A stretch of DNA of 64,000 nt from Caulobacter sp. Root343 (GCF_001425745.1 NZ_LMDF01000009.1:122722-186721); one strand, 5' to 3'; numbered from the stretch's first letter, positions 47,527 to 55,849 are shown. The notes: a model not told the origin generated them from the sequence alone. Translations and numbers: made by a program.

Positions 47527-47569
47527 GTCGTCTGGCGGAAACACATTCGGCCAAAGGGGGCGGACGCCG

Positions 47570-47776
47570 ATGAATTTCGGTGTCGAGGACATGATCGAAC
47601 ACGTACCCATGGAAGATAAACGCAAAAGCGCCGCGGCGCTGGACGAAGCGCGCCTGCGGCAACAGGCGATCGGGGTGAAGCTGCGGCAGATGTTCGACGA
47701 GGTCGTCAACGAGCCGGTGCCCGACGAGTTTCTCGACATTCTGCGCAAGGCCGAGCCGCCGGCGGGAGGTCGATGA
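47570..47776 (+). CDS. nepR: NepR anti-sigma factor
   Basis: 68 residues. The conserved two-helix core RLRQQAIGVKLRQMFDEVVN-EPVPDEFLDILRKAE (in outline, residues 30-64) is the NepR signature that wraps SigT. It releases SigT when phosphorylated PhyR competes. The stop overlaps the sigT ATG (ATGA), keeping anti-sigma and sigma translation coupled. The ATG at 47570 lies about 10 bases after an AAAGGGGG stretch. Confidence 0.95.
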   Translation: MNFGVEDMIEHVPMEDKRKSAAALDEARLRQQAIGVKLRQMFDEVVNEPVPDEFLDILRKAEPPAGGR

Positions 47777-48384
47777 GCATGAGCGAACCGCAAGTCGGCC
47801 GCTCGGCGCCTGATCCCGTCCGTGACGTCGCCTTCAAACGCGAGCTGGTCACGCTGATTCCGCATCTGCGCGCCTTCGCCCGCACCCTGACGGGCGACCC
47901 GACGGCCGCCGACGACCTGGCCCAGGACGCCATGATGAAGGCCTGGGACGCCCGCGCCAGTTTCCAGCTGGGCACCAACATGAAGGCCTGGACCTTCATG
48001 ATCCTGCGCAACCAGTTCTATTCCGAGAAGCGCCGCAGCTGGCGCCAGAGCCAGCTGGACCAGGAAGCCGCCGAGCGGACCCTGGTGGCGGTCGACGATC
48101 CCGAGGCCCCTGTCGCGCTCGACGAGCTGCGCCTGGGCCTGGCCATGCTGCCGGCCGAGCAGCGCGAAGCCCTGATCCTGGTCGGGGCCGGCGGCTTCGC
48201 CTACGAGGAGGCCGCCGATATCTGCGGCTGCGCCGTCGGCACGGTGAAGAGCCGGGTGAGCCGCGCGCGTCGGGCTCTTCAAGCCATTCTCGAAGCCGGC
48301 GCCTACGATCGCGACGGCGGTTCGGCCGGTGACGCGATGCATGCGATCCTGGCCGACGCGGAGCGACTGAGCTCCCTTCGGTGA
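47773..48384 (+). CDS. sigT: SigT, ECF sigma factor of the general stress response (EcfG family)
   Basis: 203 residues. Region 2 (LIPHLRAFARTLTGDPTAADDLAQDAMMKAWDARASFQ) recognises the -10 and region 4 (LPAEQREALILVGAGGFAYEEAADICGCAVGTVKSRVSRARRAL) the GGAAC -35. It directs transcription of osmotic, oxidative and other stress genes. It overlaps both nepR and phyK by 4 bases. Many matching promoters lie within 10 kb of the gene. Confidence 0.97.
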   Translation: MSMSEPQVGRSAPDPVRDVAFKRELVTLIPHLRAFARTLTGDPTAADDLAQDAMMKAWDARASFQLGTNMKAWTFMILRNQFYSEKRRSWRQSQLDQEAAERTLVAVDDPEAPVALDELRLGLAMLPAEQREALILVGAGGFAYEEAADICGCAVGTVKSRVSRARRALQAILEAGAYDRDGGSAGDAMHAILADAERLSSLR

Positions 48385-50075
48385 ACGCCCTGGCGGGCCG
48401 CGCCGCGCAGGCGGTGACATCGATTCGAGTCCGTTTGGCCGTCGCCCTGTTCGTGGCGCTGCTGCCCGTGCTGCTGCTTGGCGTGCTGCAGTCGATCTTC
48501 GCCTTCCGGGCGGAGGCCGACGCGCGGCGGCAGAGCCTGGAGCTGGCCGCCGGTCACAGCGCCACCATCGCCCGGGCCAGGATCGAGGCGGCCGGGGTGC
48601 TGCTCCAGACGCTGGGTCCCGGCTCGGTGGGCCTGGAATGCGCCCAGCGGCTGGCCGACGTCCGCGCCCGCCTGACGGGCTACGCCAACCTGATCCGCTT
48701 CGACGCGCGCGGCCGGGTGGCCTGCGCCGCGGCGACTACGCCCTACGACATCCAGCGCGGCGCGCGGCCGTGGTTCCAGTCTCTGCGAAACGGCGACCCG
48801 ATCGTGGTGGCCAGCGTCCCGGGCGCGGCCTACGCCAACGAGCCGGCGGTATTGGCCGCCGTGCGCGCCGGCACGCCCGACCATTTCGAGGGCGCCATGG
48901 CGGCCGTCCTGACCCTGACCGACCTCAAGCTGGAGACCGCGAACCGCTTCATGCCCGAGGGCGCCGAGGTGGCCCTGACGGACTCCCACGGCCAGGTCTT
49001 CGCGGCCACCAATCCCCGCGCCTTCGCCTCGGTGGCCAGCCGGTGGCGGACCGAGGCGGCCAAGGACGGCTCGGCCCTGTGGAACGGTCGCGACATCCAG
49101 AACCGGCCCCGCACCTATTCGGCCGCGCCCCTGGTCGACGACGACGTCTTCGTGATCCTGTCGGTCCCGGCGCCGGCCCTGCTGTCGTGGGCGTGGCTCA
49201 ACCCGATCTCGCGGCTGCTCTTGCCGGTGATGGCTTTCGCGCTGGGCCTGGCGGCGGTCTGGTACGCCGCCGAGCGCGGGGTGATCCGCTGGATCGTCTA
49301 TCTGCAGCGCGTGGCGGCGATCTACGCCCGCGGCCGCTTCACCGTCCGTCCCCTGCAGGCCGAGCGCGCGCCGCCCGAGATCCGCGAACTGGCCGCCACC
49401 CTCGACGCCATGGCCGGCACCATCGTCACCCGCGACGCCTCGCTGATGGACAGCCTGGCCGAGAAGGACGCGCTGATGCGCGAAATCCACCACCGGGTGA
49501 AGAACAACCTGCAGATCATCACCTCGCTGCTGAACATGCAGCAGCGGGCCCTGGCTGACCCGGCCGCCAAGGCGGCGATGAACGACACCCGCCAGCGGAT
49601 CACCGCCCTGGCCCAGATCTATCGCGCCCTCTACCAGGGGCCGGACCTCAAGCGCGTCGACCTGCGGCCGTTCCTGGAGGAGCTGACGGCCCAGCTGCTG
49701 GCCAACGACATGAGCACCTCGCCGCTGGTGCGGACCGAGGTCCATGCCGACCCGCTGGTCATCGATCCCGACCGCCTCGCTCCGATCGCCCTGTTCGCGG
49801 TCGAGGCCATCACCAACGCCCAGAAGCACGCCTTCGGCCCGAACGGCGGCATTCTGTCGGTCGGCTTCCACGTGCGCGGCGAGGAAGCCGAGCTGTCGAT
49901 CAGCGACGACGGGCCTGGCGCGGCCGAGACCCTGGGCGGCGGGGTGGGGCGCACCCTGATGACCGCCTTCGCCCGGCAGCTGCGCGGCAAGGTGTCGTTC
50001 GAGACCCAGGAACCGCGCGGCCTGACCGTGCGCCTGATCTTCCCCACGCCCCTGGCCGTCGATCCCGGAACCTAG
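48381..50075 (+). CDS. phyK: PhyK, membrane sensor histidine kinase of PhyR
   Basis: 564 residues from a GTG overlapping the sigT stop. TM1 is at about 16-42 and TM2 at about 274-296, enclosing a periplasmic sensory domain of about 230 residues; a HAMP-like linker follows. The HisKA_2/HWE-type core contains MREIHHRVKNNLQIITSLLNMQ with His371, the residue known to be phosphorylated in C. crescentus PhyK, and an ATPase domain ending ISDDGPGAAETLGGGVGRTL. It activates PhyR under stress. Confidence 0.95.
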   Translation: MNALAGRAAQAVTSIRVRLAVALFVALLPVLLLGVLQSIFAFRAEADARRQSLELAAGHSATIARARIEAAGVLLQTLGPGSVGLECAQRLADVRARLTGYANLIRFDARGRVACAAATTPYDIQRGARPWFQSLRNGDPIVVASVPGAAYANEPAVLAAVRAGTPDHFEGAMAAVLTLTDLKLETANRFMPEGAEVALTDSHGQVFAATNPRAFASVASRWRTEAAKDGSALWNGRDIQNRPRTYSAAPLVDDDVFVILSVPAPALLSWAWLNPISRLLLPVMAFALGLAAVWYAAERGVIRWIVYLQRVAAIYARGRFTVRPLQAERAPPEIRELAATLDAMAGTIVTRDASLMDSLAEKDALMREIHHRVKNNLQIITSLLNMQQRALADPAAKAAMNDTRQRITALAQIYRALYQGPDLKRVDLRPFLEELTAQLLANDMSTSPLVRTEVHADPLVIDPDRLAPIALFAVEAITNAQKHAFGPNGGILSVGFHVRGEEAELSISDDGPGAAETLGGGVGRTLMTAFARQLRGKVSFETQEPRGLTVRLIFPTPLAVDPGT

Positions 50076-50091
50076 CTTCGCCGCTCACGTT
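50067..50091 (+). promoter_or_regulatory. SigT promoter of the entericidin-like gene
   Basis: GGAAC (50067-50071), 16-base spacer, CGTT (50088-50091). The -35 box lies in the last codons of phyK, next to its TAG at 50073-50075. Confidence 0.7.
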
Positions 50092-50156
50092 TCCTGGGGG
50101 CAGTTATTCAACCGCCCCCTCCTCCCTACCCTGCGGGGCGAACAGCGGAGAAGACC

Positions 50157-50291
50157 ATGCGTAAGTTTATGATCCTCGCGGCCCTGGCCGCCAGCCTGTC
50201 GGTCGCGGCCTGCAACACCGTCGAAGGCGCCGGCAAGGACGTCTCGTCGGCCGGCAAGGCGGTCAGCGATACGGCCAAGGACACCAAGTAG
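50157..50291 (+). CDS. Entericidin-like small lipoprotein
   Basis: 44 residues. MRKFMILAALAASLSVAAC ends in a lipobox, and the mature part NTVEGAGKDVSSAGKAVSDTAKDTK is the entericidin A/B pattern. These lipoproteins are stationary-phase or stress-induced in other bacteria and were described as a bacteriolytic pair in E. coli; the role here is unknown. GCGGAG precedes the ATG. It has its own SigT promoter and terminator. Confidence 0.9.
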   Translation: MRKFMILAALAASLSVAACNTVEGAGKDVSSAGKAVSDTAKDTK

Positions 50292-50316
50292 GACGTTCTC
50301 GTCTTTTGATCGAAGA

Positions 50317-50345
50317 GCCCGCCGGTGTCTCCGGCGGGCTTTTTT
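50317..50345 (+). terminator. Terminator after the entericidin-like gene
   Basis: A perfect 9-bp stem GCCCGCCGG/CCGGCGGGC (50317-50325 with 50331-50339) around a 5-base loop is followed by six T residues. Confidence 0.92.
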
Positions 50346-50464
50346 CATGGCCGCGCCGGATTGCCGCGCCACGTTGCCATGGTCGACAAACTGTTTCGCC
50401 GCCGCAACCTAAGGGCGTCCGAACGATATCGGACTGAAAAACAACCAGGCCAAGGTCGAGCCTC

Positions 50465-51607
50465 TTGCTCGAGGGGCTCTGGGGCTTGCCGTCACCGACC
50501 ACGACCGTCTTCGTCCACAGCGGCTGGCGCTGTTCCAGCACCTATGTCTGGCATCGTTTCCGGGCGTTGGCCGGCGTGCGCGCCTATTACGAGCCCTGGC
50601 ACGAACAGCTGGCGCGGGTGAGCGCCGAAACCCTCCGCGCCGAGACCCCAGACAACAGCGGCCTGCGCCACCCTGGCGGGACCGAGCCCTATCTGAAGGA
50701 GTTCGAGGTCGCCCTCGACCCGGCCGGGGGCCTGCGGAACTTCGACCCCAGTTTCGCCCTCGACCGATTCTGGATCGAGCCCGAGGCCAGCGACCTCGCC
50801 CAGCAGGCCTATCTGGAAGGTCTGGTCGAGGCGGCGCGGACCCGAGGTGAGACGCCGATCTTCGCCTGCTGCCGGACCCTGGGCCGCGCGGGCTGGCTAC
50901 GGCGCCGGTTTGGGGGCTTCCACGTGATGCTGGTCCGCGACCCGGTGCAGCAGTGGCTGTCGTTCTATTCGCTGCGCCGCCGGCCCCGGCCGACCTATTT
51001 CGAGCTCTGCCACTATGTGTTGCTGTCGGAGATGGCGGGCGGGGATGACCTGTCGCACGCCCTGCTGGGTCACCGCTTCGACGGCGCCGGGACGCTGGAG
51101 GAGCGCCTGGCGGCGGTGCGCGGCAAGCTGAAGCGGGCCCCGGCCAGCGTCTCGTTCCAGGCGTTCCTGGCCGTGTGGCTGCGCTCGTATCTGAAGGCCT
51201 TGCCCGAAGCCGACCTGGTGGTCGACGTCGACCGCCTGGCCCGCGACCAGGCCTATGCCCGCGAGGTCGAGGCGGCGATCCAGGCCGGCTGCGGGTTGAA
51301 GCCGGACTTCTCCGACTGCCGCGCCCCGGCCCCCCACGGCATCGTCCCGCCGGTGCAGTGGCGCAAGGCCGCGCGCGAGGTGGTCGATCTGATGGACCTG
51401 CACGAGGCGATCGTCGGACCCCAGGCGCCGCCGATCCTGTTCCGCAAACTGGCTCCGGCCTTCGCGGCGGTGACGCCGGCGCCGGTCGGGCCGATCATGA
51501 AGCTGGGAGAGGCGTTGGGCGGCCTTATCGGCGGCGAGGCCGTGACGCGGGCGCCCGCCAAAGCCTATGCGGCGACGGCCGCTCGCACGGACGGGTCGCG
51601 CAGGTAG
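50465..51607 (+). CDS. Sulfotransferase-like protein
   Basis: About 380 residues; the start is uncertain (TTG at 50465 is the first plausible codon, no clear ribosome-binding site). TVFVHSGWRCSSTYVW near residue 15 matches the 5'-phosphosulfate-binding loop and MLVRDPVQQWLSFYSLRRRP near residue 155 the 3'-phosphate motif (R-D-P ... S) of PAPS-dependent sulfotransferases. The acceptor is unknown. Its last 43 bases overlap the 3' end of the convergent cheR-like gene. A PAP phosphatase gene (cysQ) lies 2.3 kb downstream. Confidence 0.75.
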   Translation: MLEGLWGLPSPTTTVFVHSGWRCSSTYVWHRFRALAGVRAYYEPWHEQLARVSAETLRAETPDNSGLRHPGGTEPYLKEFEVALDPAGGLRNFDPSFALDRFWIEPEASDLAQQAYLEGLVEAARTRGETPIFACCRTLGRAGWLRRRFGGFHVMLVRDPVQQWLSFYSLRRRPRPTYFELCHYVLLSEMAGGDDLSHALLGHRFDGAGTLEERLAAVRGKLKRAPASVSFQAFLAVWLRSYLKALPEADLVVDVDRLARDQAYAREVEAAIQAGCGLKPDFSDCRAPAPHGIVPPVQWRKAAREVVDLMDLHEAIVGPQAPPILFRKLAPAFAAVTPAPVGPIMKLGEALGGLIGGEAVTRAPAKAYAATAARTDGSRR

Positions 51608-52398
51608 ATTCCCGTGCCGCCGGGCGCGGCGGCCAGCATGTCGTCGAACGCGGCGACGTCGTCCTCGGGGTCCAGCACCAGCACGCCGTCGGGCGGCAGC
51701 AGGGACACCAGCGCCTCGATGACCTTGCCGCGCAGGGCCGCGTCCATGCCGCGCAGCACGTTGCGCAGCAGGATCACGTCGAAGCGGCCCATGGCCGACA
51801 GGTCGGCCAGCAGGTTGATCCGCTTCCAGCGCACCATCTGACGGATGCGTGGCGAAATCGCCCAGGTGTCGTCCTGGTTCTCGAAATACTTGACCAGCAT
51901 GCGGATGGGCAGGCCGCGCTGGACCTCGAACTGGGTGTAGAGCCCGGCTTGGGCCTTCTCCAGACAACGCTCGGAGAGGTCGGAGCCGAAGAACTCGAAT
52001 CGCGCGCCGGTCGCCAGGTTCGGGGCCTCGGCGGCGGCGATGGCCATCGAATAGACTTCCTGGCCGGTGGCGCAGGCGGCGCTCCAGACCCGGATCGGCG
52101 CCTCGGGCCGGCGTTGCGACAGCGCCGGCAGCACCGCGTCGCGCAGGGCGGCGAAGGTCTCGCGACCCCGGAAGAAGGTGGTCTCGCAGCGGCACAGGGC
52201 CTCGACCACGGCCCAGATCAGCCGCTCCTCGCGCTGGGCGCGCAGGGCCGCGATCAGCGCCTCGATCGAGTCGAAGCCTTCGCGCCGCGCCAGGGGAGAG
52301 AGGCGGCTTTCGATCAGATAGGGTTTTTCGGTCTCGACCCGCACGCCGGCGCGGGCCCGGCCCAGGGCCGCCAGCAGGTCCATGTCCTCGGGGGTCAC
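51565..52398 (-). CDS. CheR-type protein-glutamate methyltransferase
   Basis: 277 residues from a GTG overlapping the response-regulator stop (GTGA). The N-terminal helical domain is short; CETTFFRGRETFAALRDAVLPAL and VWSAACATGQEVYSMAI (SAM-binding) follow, then FFGSDLSERCLEKAQAGLYTQFEVQRGLP and FDVILLRNVLRGMD, where chemotaxis CheR usually has F-C-R-N-V-L-I-Y. No chemoreceptor, CheA or CheB is nearby. It probably methylates a receptor or another regulator. Confidence 0.88.
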   Translation of the reverse strand: MTPEDMDLLAALGRARAGVRVETEKPYLIESRLSPLARREGFDSIEALIAALRAQREERLIWAVVEALCRCETTFFRGRETFAALRDAVLPALSQRRPEAPIRVWSAACATGQEVYSMAIAAAEAPNLATGARFEFFGSDLSERCLEKAQAGLYTQFEVQRGLPIRMLVKYFENQDDTWAISPRIRQMVRWKRINLLADLSAMGRFDVILLRNVLRGMDAALRGKVIEALVSLLPPDGVLVLDPEDDVAAFDDMLAAAPGGTGIYLRDPSVRAAVAA

Positions 52399-52760
52399 AA
52401 CAGGCCCGCCTCGGCGAACTTCGCCTCGATGATGTCGCCGTCGAACGGCTTCATGATGTATTCGTCCGCCCCGGCGTCGAGCGCCGCGCGGATGTGGTCG
52501 ACGCTGTTCTCGACCGTGCAGAAGACGACCTTGGGCGCCGCGCCGCCGGGCTCGGCCCGCAGCAGGCGCAGGAACTCGATGCCGTTCATCACCGGCATGT
52601 TCCAATCGAGGAGCACGGCGTCGGGCATGGCCGCGCGGCACCACGCCAAGGCTTCCATGCCATCGGCGGCCTCGGCGATCTCGAAACCGATGTCCTCGAG
52701 GACTCGGCGGGCGACCTTGCGGATCACCCGGCTGTCGTCGACCACCAGACAGGTCTTCAC
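52395..52760 (-). CDS. Single-domain CheY-like response regulator
   Basis: 121 residues from a GTG at 52760 with GGAG 7 bases upstream. The receiver domain is complete: CLVVDDSRVIRK (acidic pair), AVLLDWNMPVMNG (phospho-Asp), VVFCTVEN (Thr) and YIMKPFD (Lys). There is no output domain. It is coupled to the cheR-like gene and lies 106 bases downstream of chpT; the signalling partner is unknown. Confidence 0.88.
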   Translation of the reverse strand: MKTCLVVDDSRVIRKVARRVLEDIGFEIAEAADGMEALAWCRAAMPDAVLLDWNMPVMNGIEFLRLLRAEPGGAAPKVVFCTVENSVDHIRAALDAGADEYIMKPFDGDIIEAKFAEAGLL

Positions 52761-52866
52761 GGCGCGCGCTCCACTCCAGGCGAGCACCATGGGAGCGGTC
52801 TGGTTAAGGAGCGGTTTGCCTAAACCCGGAAGGGGCTGCGACAAATGTAACTTTTATCGCAAGAAT

Positions 52867-53544
52867 CTAGGCGGGCACCCAGGCGGCGATCGAGGCGCGT
52901 TCCTCGCCGATCTCGACGGCGATCTGGCCGCCTGCAGCGCGCACCAGGGCGTGCAGATAGGCCGCCTGCACCCACGGACCGCCGAGCCCTTCGGCCAGCG
53001 GCTCGCCCTTCAGCCCGGCCAGCACTTCCGGGCGCAGGCGGGCGCGGGGCCCTAGCGCATCGGCGATGATCGAGAAGCGGCCGTCGGCGGCGACGCCCTT
53101 GACCGTGGCCACCCCGCCGGCCGGCAAGGCGCTGGCGGCAATCTGGGCGATGTTGAGGATGGCGCGCGAGGACGGCTTGTTCATCGCCTGCGGTTCGATC
53201 TGCCAGTCCAGGGTCGGGCGCACGTGGGCGAAGACGCCCTGGGCCAGCTTTTCCAGCTCGCGGCTGTCGAAGTTCTCGGCCGAGGCCGAGGCGCCGAACG
53301 CCACGCGGGTGAACTGCAGCAGGTCGGCCAGCTTGCGGGCCGACGAGGCGATCAGGTTCATGGCGTCGTCGCGCATGTCCTGGGCGGCCGGGTCGTCCAG
53401 CAGGTCCAGACCCGAGACGATCGCGCTGGCTGGACTGATGAAGTCGTGGCACAGGCGCGCGGCCAGCATGGCGGCGAAGTCGGGGCCTTGGACGTCCGTT
53501 TCGGGGGACGCGGCGGTCGGGGTCTCGGAAACGGTGTCGGTCAT
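52867..53544 (-). CDS. chpT: ChpT, histidine phosphotransferase of the CckA-CtrA relay
   Basis: 225 residues from the ATG at 53544. The dimerisation helix has His33 in RLCHDFISPASAIVSGLDLL, the known phosphate-carrying residue, followed by MRDDAMNLIASSARKLADLLQFTRVAFGA and a degenerate ATPase-like domain. ChpT passes phosphate from CckA to CtrA and CpdR, controlling the Caulobacter cell cycle and division asymmetry. It is essential in C. crescentus. The gene is transcribed away from the DUF3553-cysQ pair. Confidence 0.96.
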   Translation of the reverse strand: MTDTVSETPTAASPETDVQGPDFAAMLAARLCHDFISPASAIVSGLDLLDDPAAQDMRDDAMNLIASSARKLADLLQFTRVAFGASASAENFDSRELEKLAQGVFAHVRPTLDWQIEPQAMNKPSSRAILNIAQIAASALPAGGVATVKGVAADGRFSIIADALGPRARLRPEVLAGLKGEPLAEGLGGPWVQAAYLHALVRAAGGQIAVEIGEERASIAAWVPA

Positions 53545-53754
53545 GGCGGCGAACTCTGCCGTGATTTGAGATTTTGGCAAACTAGACCGTAGCGGGCGCC
53601 GCCGGTCGCGACCCCGCTATGGGTCTGGCCTTCGATAACGCCTCGAAGCGAAAACCGACTCATTCGGACGATGCAACATCTCCGGACGGCGTCGGGCGGC
53701 TTTGTGGCGGGGTCGCTTTCCTTGGACCCGCGCACGCTCTACAGGGAGCGCGTC

Positions 53755-53940
53755 ATGGATCCGTTTCTCGAACCCGGCGTGCTCGTGCGCCATCCCGACC
53801 AGCCCGACTGGGGCCCGGGCCAGGTGCAGTCGGTGATCGGCCATCGCGTGACCGTCAATTTCGAAGACGCCGGCAAGCAGACCATCGACGCCACGCGGGT
53901 GCGGTTGGTCTTCGTCGGCGACGACCCCCGGGGACAATGA
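53755..53940 (+). CDS. DUF3553 small protein
   Basis: 61 residues from the ATG at 53755 with AGGGAG upstream. LEPGVLVRHPDQPDWGPGQVQSVIGHRVTVNFEDAGKQTID (in outline) matches the DUF3553 family of short beta proteins of unknown role. It overlaps the cysQ start by 4 bases (ATGA), so the two are coupled. An in-frame start at 53671 is possible but lacks support. Confidence 0.88.
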   Translation: MDPFLEPGVLVRHPDQPDWGPGQVQSVIGHRVTVNFEDAGKQTIDATRVRLVFVGDDPRGQ

Positions 53941-54731
53941 GCGATATGACCGAAAACCTTGCGGATTGGGGCCGGGTCCTCGCCAAGATCACCGAGGAAG
54001 CGGCGGTGATCATCTTGCCGTTCTGGAAGACCGAGCTGGCCGTGGCCCAGAAGGCCGACGAGAGCCCGGTCACCGAGGCCGACCGGGCCGGCGAGCGCCT
54101 GATCCTGCAACGCTTGGCCGAAGTCTTCCCGGGCGTCACCGCCATCTCCGAGGAGCACGCCAGCGAGTTCGGCGCGCCCGAGAGCGTCGGGTCGCGCTTC
54201 TTCCTGGTCGATCCGGTCGACGGGACCAAGGCCTTCGTGCGCGGCGATCCGAACTTCACGGTCAATATCGGCCTGATCGAGAACGGCGTCCCGGTCGCCG
54301 GCGCCGTCTGCGCCCCGGCCACGGGCGAGGTGTGGTTCACCACCGCCGAGGGCGCGATGAAGCGCGTCTCGCCGACCAGCCTGGAAGCGCCGGCCCGGGT
54401 GCGTCCGTGGCCGACCGGCCAGGCCGTGGCCCTGGTCAGTCACACCATGAAGGAGGAGAAGGCCGCCGAGCTCGCCGCCCAGTACGGCTTCGACCTGCGC
54501 ACGCCGATGGATTCCTCGATCAAGATGTGCCGCATCGCTGAAGGCGCGGCCGACATCTATCCGCGCCACGGGCCGACCATGGAATGGGACACGGCCGCGG
54601 GCCATGCGGTGCTGGCCGCCGCGGGCGGGACCTTCCTGCAGCCGGACGGCTCGCCCTTCACCTACGGCAAGGCCGACCAGGGCTTCCGCAACGGCTGGTT
54701 CGTGGCGCGCGGCGGGGCGGGTCGTCGCTAG
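53937..54731 (+). CDS. cysQ: 3'(2'),5'-bisphosphate nucleotidase
   Basis: 264 residues. Inositol-monophosphatase-family motifs are present: SPVTEADRAGE, SEEHASEFG, LVDPVDGTKAFVRGDPNFTVNI and MEWDTAAGHAVLAAAGG, which bind the metal ions and phosphate. It hydrolyses PAP (3'-phosphoadenosine 5'-phosphate), the by-product of PAPS-using sulfotransferases and of sulfate assimilation. It is coupled to DUF3553 upstream; a sulfotransferase-like gene is at 50465. Confidence 0.94.
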   Translation: MSDMTENLADWGRVLAKITEEAAVIILPFWKTELAVAQKADESPVTEADRAGERLILQRLAEVFPGVTAISEEHASEFGAPESVGSRFFLVDPVDGTKAFVRGDPNFTVNIGLIENGVPVAGAVCAPATGEVWFTTAEGAMKRVSPTSLEAPARVRPWPTGQAVALVSHTMKEEKAAELAAQYGFDLRTPMDSSIKMCRIAEGAADIYPRHGPTMEWDTAAGHAVLAAAGGTFLQPDGSPFTYGKADQGFRNGWFVARGGAGRR

Positions 54732-54764
54732 TACTGGGCGATTGCCCACCCAAAATTCCGCCTT

Positions 54765-54783
54765 CCTCGCCCTTGTGGCGAGG
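54765..54783. repeat. Hairpin in a decayed palindromic repeat after cysQ
   Basis: CCTCGCC-CTTGT-GGCGAGG forms a 7-bp perfect stem in the 200-base gap between the convergent cysQ and EamA genes. The flanks (ATTCCGCCTT and GGGAATGACGG) suggest a diverged relative of the GTCATTCCC-type intergenic repeats. A further inverted repeat TCCTAGG/CCTAGGA is at 54875-54895. I see no gene in this gap. Confidence 0.6.
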
Positions 54784-54931
54784 ATCCATGGCGGCGCCAG
54801 GCTCTGGGAATGACGGAGGGCCGCCGCCGGTGTGGGCACACGCCCGTCCGAGGCAGGGCCAGCTGAACCATGGGTCCTAGGCACAAGGCCTAGGAAGGCA
54901 TGTTGATATGCCGAGCTCATGAAGCGTGGCC

Positions 54932-55804
54932 TTACGGCGCGTCTTCGATCGACGCTTCCGCCGGCGTCGTCAGGATCGTCCCCGCCGACGCGGCGACGAT
55001 CGCCGCGATGGCCAGCCACTGGGTCGCGACCAGCCGCTCGTGCAGGATCACCAGGGCCGCCAGCGCGCCGACCGCCGGCTCGGCGCTCAGCAGCACGCCG
55101 AAGCTGCGCTTGGGGATTTCTCGCAGGGCGATCATCTCCAGCGAATAGGGGATGGCGCTGGACAGCACCGCCACCACCAGACCCAGGGCGGCGATCTTCG
55201 GGTCGAGCAGCGCCGCTCCCGCCGAGACGATCCCGACCGGCGCGACGATCAGGGCGGCGACGGCCATGCCCACCGCCACCGTGCGGCCGGCGTGCAGGTG
55301 GCCGGTGCGCTTGCCCAGCACGATGTAGAGCGCCCACATCACCGCCGCCGCGCAGGCGAAGCCGACGCCGACCGGGTCCAGCCGCGTCGCGCCCGGATTG
55401 ATCGGCAGCAGCAGGCCAAGGCCCAGCACCGCCAGGCCGATCCAGACAAAGTGGATCAGCTTGCGCGAGCTGGCCACGGCCAGGACCAGCGGCCCCACGA
55501 ACTCGATGGCGATGGCCAAGCCCAGCGGGATGGTGCGCAGGGCCATGTAGAAACTCAGGTTCAGCAGTCCCATCACCGCGCCATAGATCGCCAGTCTGCC
55601 GAGATCGGCGCGGACGATCGGATGGCGCCAGGGCCGCCAGACCAGCAGCAGGATCACGGCCGCGAAGCCGACCCGATAGGCGCTGACGCCCTCGGCCCCG
55701 ATCAGCGGGAACAGGGTCTTGGCGAACGATGTGCCCACGCACAGCGTGACGATGGCCCCAAACAGGGCCGCGTAGGGCAGCAGGCGTTGGCGGCGGGCGG
55801 ACAT
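54932..55804 (-). CDS. EamA/RhtA-family inner-membrane transporter
   Basis: 290 residues from the ATG at 55804. About ten hydrophobic segments form two EamA repeats (YAALFGAIVTLCVGTSFAKTLFP ... and ACAAAVMWALYIVLGKRTG ...), with IEFVGPLVLAVASSR typical of RhtA. Such proteins export threonine, homoserine or related metabolites; the substrate is not determined. An earlier in-frame start falls in the repeat DNA at 55850-55956. Confidence 0.9.
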   Translation of the reverse strand: MSARRQRLLPYAALFGAIVTLCVGTSFAKTLFPLIGAEGVSAYRVGFAAVILLLVWRPWRHPIVRADLGRLAIYGAVMGLLNLSFYMALRTIPLGLAIAIEFVGPLVLAVASSRKLIHFVWIGLAVLGLGLLLPINPGATRLDPVGVGFACAAAVMWALYIVLGKRTGHLHAGRTVAVGMAVAALIVAPVGIVSAGAALLDPKIAALGLVVAVLSSAIPYSLEMIALREIPKRSFGVLLSAEPAVGALAALVILHERLVATQWLAIAAIVAASAGTILTTPAEASIEDAP

Positions 55805-55849
55805 GGGTCCGTGTTTAGGGGAGGCGTCGCGCGGTCGCCAGGTCTGCTG

